This document shows, one piece after another, positions 13,578 to 17,153 of a stretch of DNA of 17,153 nucleotides. Position 1 is the stretch's first letter. Each line of letters begins with the position of its first letter. The notes under the pieces were generated by a model that was given only the letters and a program-made list of their open reading frames with translations, searched no databases and was not told where the DNA came from. The translations under genes were made by a program, and so were the position numbers. The DNA is from Candidatus Uhrbacteria bacterium CG_4_9_14_3_um_filter_36_7 (GTDB lineage: Bacteria > Patescibacteriota > Patescibacteriia > UBA9934 > GWF2-40-263), in contig PFWS01000008.1 in the NCBI GenBank assembly GCA_002791255.1, positions 1 to 17,153 on the forward strand, given 5' to 3'.

Positions 13578-16500
13578 TTTCACATATACCTCAATATCAC
13601 TGGTTGTTCCATTAGAAATACTGATCTTTCCTGCATCAACTCCCATTGCAATCCAGTTGAATTCAACATCGTATAATAGAGTGCCATCTAAGCGGATAAT
13701 AAAGCCTGTTGTGCTTTCTTCCTCAATCCACCAATCTTCTAAGCCCTGAGCTTCGTTTCCACGGATAGTAGCAGTAACAATTGGTTGATAAGTATATTCA
13801 TCTGCAAAAGTCACTTCTACACGATCATCACCTGAAAGAATCTTGGCGCGTCCAGCAACATCTTGTCCAGCATAAACATGTTTGGCCACTTTCACAGATC
13901 CTTCAAAGCTTGCATCACCAGAAACTACTAAGGTATCAGCAGTTACTGTTCCGGTTGTTAAAAGAGTATCAGTACTACTTCCTTGTAAGCTGCTGGCTTG
14001 TGATGTTGGTGGTTGATACCAGGTATTAAGCACTTGGATCATAATGGTATCTTTTTCACCATTCCAGTTCTCCATGGCCATACCAATGACACGTCCAGCT
14101 TCTGTGGCTTTCATAGCAGCTCCAGCAGTAGAAGATGTGGTCAAGAAGTCGCCAATTGAAATTGTTCCATTTTCACTTACAACTTTAACTGGAACACGTC
14201 CAACGAGAGCAACTGGCATTGGGTTATCTTGTTCGGCAATGTTATTACCAGCTGAAGTAAAGTCTCCGTAGTTATTAGAAACAATTCCGTAGACTGGTCC
14301 TTGATAAGGTTCACTTGAAAGTACAGCTTGAGCAATTTGTTGAGTGCCATGACTATCATCATTTGTAGTAATCATTTTTGATCCTGGAACAACAATTTGT
14401 CCATAAGTAATGCCTTGTGCAACTGGATATTTTTCAGCATAGTCAGCTGTTACACCTCCATTACAATCTTTCAACACATCTGTTCCTGCACCATCAACAT
14501 CATGACAGACAGCAAAAGTTGTACTTGCCGCTAATGGTAAAGTAACGGTTGTATTACCATTTACATCCACAACAAAGGCTCCAGAACCAACATTGATTGC
14601 ATCATCCCATCCTGTTCCAATCTTAATGGCAGTCGAAGTAATATTTTCATCACCACTAACATTTTCTGTAAGATTGCCGATATTAAAGGCGTTTAGAATG
14701 TTCGTAAATGTTCCACCTGCATCAGCTGTTAAGGTTGCATTAAAATTATTAATGTTAATAACATTCCAGGTATCACCCGCTGTCGCATCATCATTATCAT
14801 CTGTAAAAATAGGACTAATATTAATTGCACTTCCAGATGTGTTATCTCCTACATCGTAAGCAATAGCAAGGGCATCTACACCATCAGTTGCTGAACTTTG
14901 CCCATCATTCGTAATAGTTACCATATCTACACCGGGCGCAGCTGTAGCTGTAAAGTTAACTACTGAATCTGCATCAATCGAAAAAGATGTATCACCTGTT
15001 CCATTTGGAAGAATTGTTAAATCTGTATTAGATGCAGTTGTAATATCCGTTGTTGCTGCACTAAAGATAATACCGTAATCAACAGCTGTAATATCAATTC
15101 CTGTAATCAAATCTCCGCTTCCACCTCCTAAGACCATTCCTACACCTACACCGTCGTTTGCGTCATTATTAAGAACTCGTAGTAATACGTCCGCACCTTC
15201 TGTAGTATCTGTTCCATTGTCTGCCCCAATAATACTTAAACCATATTGCGCATTATCTCCGGAAACAGCTGTGTCATCATTACCAGTTACATTAATCGTT
15301 GCGGCTGTAAATGCGGTATCAGCGGCTTGTACAGAATCAGTCAAGGCAAGGATATCGTTTCCACTTGGATCTTCAAATGTAAGAGTGCCTGTATCAGCAA
15401 TCCAAATATTTGAGGTTGTGTCATTTAAATATACTTGGCTATCCCAAGAATCTCCAATAACAATTGCAGCTTCTGTTATACCACCTTGTGCACTTGTAAG
15501 TGCAGCAATGCTAATGCCAGCTAAAGTATCAGCATCGCCTGTTGCTGCAGAAGTAGCATTAATTCCTAAACCAGCAACTTGATCTCCATCTTCATCATCA
15601 CCTAAAGTAACTGTAATATTTGTCGCACCACCAGATTGTGTTTGTGTTGTTGTTTGATTAATACTACCAGCAAAATAAGCATCGTCTTCTAGATATAAAC
15701 CATAATCCCAATTGGTACCTTGTTGGTAAATACCATAGAGGTTTCCACCGGTTCCAGCTGGGGTGAAATCATTGAGCATGATTCCGTAAAGGTTGTTAAC
15801 GTTATCGTTGGTCAAGTTCGTAAGATCAATATCAAGGGCAGAAATAGCTCCTGTTTGTACTTCCGCAACATAATCAATATCAATCAATGCACCAGATACA
15901 CCATGAAGGTCAATATCTAAAGCAGGTGTTGAGGAATCATCTGGTTGAACCATGCTAACAGCACCTGATCCAGCTGCTACGTCAAAGTAAGTTCCATCAA
16001 TTGAATTTGCACCAAAGGAAATACCAACATCCCATCCAGTTCCAATATTAATCGCTGTAGAAGTGATTGTTTCATCACCACCAACGGATTCTGTAAGGTT
16101 GCCGATATTAAATGCGTTTAGCGTATTGGTGAAAATTCCTCCCCCATCATCAGCTAATTGAGCGGTAAACGCATCGATATTGATAACGTTCCATGTGTCA
16201 CCTGCTACGCCGTTTGCATCGTCATCTACAAAAGAAGGAATGAGATGAATGAGGTCTCCAGAAGTGTTATCTGCAACATCCATATCAATCACCATTGCAT
16301 CAACACCATCGGTTACAGAATCAAAAGCACTATTTTGAATAGTTACCATATCAGCGGTTGGTGCAGCTGTTGCCAAAGCTATAAACTCAGAATCAGCATC
16401 AATAGATACTTGAACATTCTCGGTTCCACCACCAATAAGACCAAGGGTAGCGTCAGCATCATCATCAGCTGCTGTAAGGGTAACAACACCAGAATTGTTT

Positions 16501-17153
16501 CTTGTAAATGTAAATGTAGAATCTGCTGCTTCACCAATATCTAATGAATCACCATTAGCACCCGTAATATCACCACCTGTAACTGTAAGGTCATCACTAA
16601 ATCGTCCAGCTCCAGTTGCATCAAGAGCATAGGTTCCATCAGCAAGATCAATAATTCGTGTTCCATCTGTGAAGTGTCCAGCCGCATAGGTTCCAGCAGT
16701 CATTGTTCCACTTACATCTGAATAAACTCCATAAAGAGTGCCAGAAGCTCCAGCTGTTCCAAGCGTGCCTGAATAATCAACATCAATAAGTTTAATAACA
16801 GAGGCATTTGAGCCTGGGAAATTTCCACTCATGGAAATCTTTAAGCCATCATATGTATCAGACGCAAGATCGTCGTGATTACGTGCATCTGTAAGATCAA
16901 TAAGAGCAGCGCTGCCAGTAATATCAGAGGTATCTAAATCAATATCGAACACACTTCCTGAAACCATGGCTGAAAGATCAGCATCAAGCACAGCAGCGGA
17001 AGTTAAGTTTGTGCCTGTAATATCAATAGCATCTGCGTTTGCAGAAGGGGTCAAATCAAGTCCTCCTGTTGAAGAAAGTGTTGTGAAGGCTCCAGTTCCA
17101 GGAGTGACATCACCAATAGCTGTAAATTGTGCAGCACCTGAGGTAGCAATACC
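13239..17153 (-). CDS. Giant tail-fibre-like surface protein, 5' part outside window
   Basis: Partial: the frame is open to the window edge, so the true start and any signal peptide lie beyond 17153; 1304 residues are visible. It begins with PGTGAFTTLSSTG (17064-17102), a phrase typical of phage tail-fibre-like repeats. A Thr/Ala/Gly/Asp-rich beta-type region follows, with two 126-residue repeats, four GxxWD motifs and Asp-rich loops that may bind calcium (inference). At 14463-14507 two Cys lie 14 residues apart. DYAEKYPV (14421-14444) and VALVGRVPVKV (about 14181-14213) mark a C-terminal region I associate with large CPR surface proteins. Then comes a beta domain with AGRAKILSGDDRVEVTF and FNWIA. 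The final 112 residues are acidic, without Lys, Arg or His. No sortase signal or C-terminal membrane anchor is visible. Likely a secreted adhesin or cell-surface fibre; this role is inference. Confidence 0.8.
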   Translation of the reverse strand, partial: GIATSGAAQFTAIGDVTPGTGAFTTLSSTGGLDLTPSANADAIDITGTNLTSAAVLDADLSAMVSGSVFDIDLDTSDITGSAALIDLTDARNHDDLASDTYDGLKISMSGNFPGSNASVIKLIDVDYSGTLGTAGASGTLYGVYSDVSGTMTAGTYAAGHFTDGTRIIDLADGTYALDATGAGRFSDDLTVTGGDITGANGDSLDIGEAADSTFTFTRNNSGVVTLTAADDDADATLGLIGGGTENVQVSIDADSEFIALATAAPTADMVTIQNSAFDSVTDGVDAMVIDMDVADNTSGDLIHLIPSFVDDDANGVAGDTWNVINIDAFTAQLADDGGGIFTNTLNAFNIGNLTESVGGDETITSTAINIGTGWDVGISFGANSIDGTYFDVAAGSGAVSMVQPDDSSTPALDIDLHGVSGALIDIDYVAEVQTGAISALDIDLTNLTNDNVNNLYGIMLNDFTPAGTGGNLYGIYQQGTNWDYGLYLEDDAYFAGSINQTTTQTQSGGATNITVTLGDDEDGDQVAGLGINATSAATGDADTLAGISIAALTSAQGGITEAAIVIGDSWDSQVYLNDTTSNIWIADTGTLTFEDPSGNDILALTDSVQAADTAFTAATINVTGNDDTAVSGDNAQYGLSIIGADNGTDTTEGADVLLRVLNNDANDGVGVGMVLGGGSGDLITGIDITAVDYGIIFSAATTDITTASNTDLTILPNGTGDTSFSIDADSVVNFTATAAPGVDMVTITNDGQSSATDGVDALAIAYDVGDNTSGSAINISPIFTDDNDDATAGDTWNVININNFNATLTADAGGTFTNILNAFNIGNLTENVSGDENITSTAIKIGTGWDDAINVGSGAFVVDVNGNTTVTLPLAASTTFAVCHDVDGAGTDVLKDCNGGVTADYAEKYPVAQGITYGQIVVPGSKMITTNDDSHGTQQIAQAVLSSEPYQGPVYGIVSNNYGDFTSAGNNIAEQDNPMPVALVGRVPVKVVSENGTISIGDFLTTSSTAGAAMKATEAGRVIGMAMENWNGEKDTIMIQVLNTWYQPPTSQASSLQGSSTDTLLTTGTVTADTLVVSGDASFEGSVKVAKHVYAGQDVAGRAKILSGDDRVEVTFADEYTYQPIVTATIRGNEAQGLEDWWIEEESTTGFIIRLDGTLLYDVEFNWIAMGVDAGKISISNGTTSDIEVYVKDGVIAESTTPILPEETPSEPVEEESTTTEETVVEEEVVNESTSQEELSDDTSSTDVQEPVVEAEPIANVVEEEVVEAVADQEPVVEESFDSAVDSSVDSSSEVVADDGLAQE
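14604..14981 (-). repeat. 126-residue protein repeat, copy 2
   Basis: Runs from SIDADSVV to IKIGTGWD in the giant surface protein. By hand alignment it matches copy 1 at about 83 of 126 positions without a gap. Best-kept blocks are AGDTWNVINI, LNAFNIGNLTE and ITSTAI. Confidence 0.85.
16029..16406 (-). repeat. 126-residue protein repeat, copy 1
   Basis: Runs from SIDADSEF to INIGTGWD in the giant surface protein. It is collinear with copy 2, about 1 kb away, with no gap needed. The two copies are separated by unlike beta-rich sequence that carries further GxxWD motifs, so they are dispersed and not tandem. Confidence 0.85.

Noticed and set aside
13417..13749. Ser-rich + strand ORF
   Set aside because: Reverse complement of the Glu/Ser/Thr-rich tail of the surface protein.

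Overview
The window looks like a piece of a Patescibacteria (CPR) chromosome. The DNA is AT-rich and gene-dense. Several proteins are of kinds I associate with CPR genomes: a one-TM protein with NGQVYFGKL and KLGNEVHGP motifs, a polytopic O-antigen-ligase-like protein fused to TPRs, and a very large tail-fibre-like surface protein. Only one start codon has a clear Shine-Dalgarno. TGA ends genes normally, so a TGA-recoding lineage is unlikely. The lineage call is inference from gene content; no marker phylogeny was possible.

Region A (1-313) has no protein gene. It holds a GC-rich, hairpin-rich patch ending in a strong + strand terminator, a candidate unidentified structured RNA. Region B (315-8787, minus strand) is one long run: valS, tyrS, argS, bactofilin, DAGK-like protein, tRNA-Leu(GAG), M20 peptidase, tRNA-Val(UAC). 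valS/tyrS and tyrS/argS are separated by only a few bases. A consensus-like promoter just after argS could also drive the bactofilin-to-tRNA-Val half alone. A tRNA that ValRS charges therefore sits at the distal end of the run that starts with valS.

Region C (8788-10046) is a divergent promoter region and a single + strand gene. That gene encodes a DHH-family protein in which nearly every metal-binding motif is altered (DHH is DHC). It ends in a bidirectional terminator shared with the convergent gene. Region D (10068-17153, minus strand) is an envelope neighbourhood: the O-antigen-ligase/TPR membrane protein with its own promoter, the one-TM CPR protein, and the 3' part (1304 residues visible) of a giant surface protein. 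The giant protein has two 126-residue repeats about two thirds identical, four GxxWD motifs, a conserved C-terminal region and a 112-residue acidic tail without basic residues. It enters the window from the right; its N-terminus is not visible.

I see no transposase, integrase, CRISPR array or defence system. The items most worth a second look are the putative RNA in Region A, the degenerate DHH and DAGK-like proteins, the aaRS/tRNA arrangement, and the repeat architecture of the surface protein beside a possible glycan ligase or polymerase.
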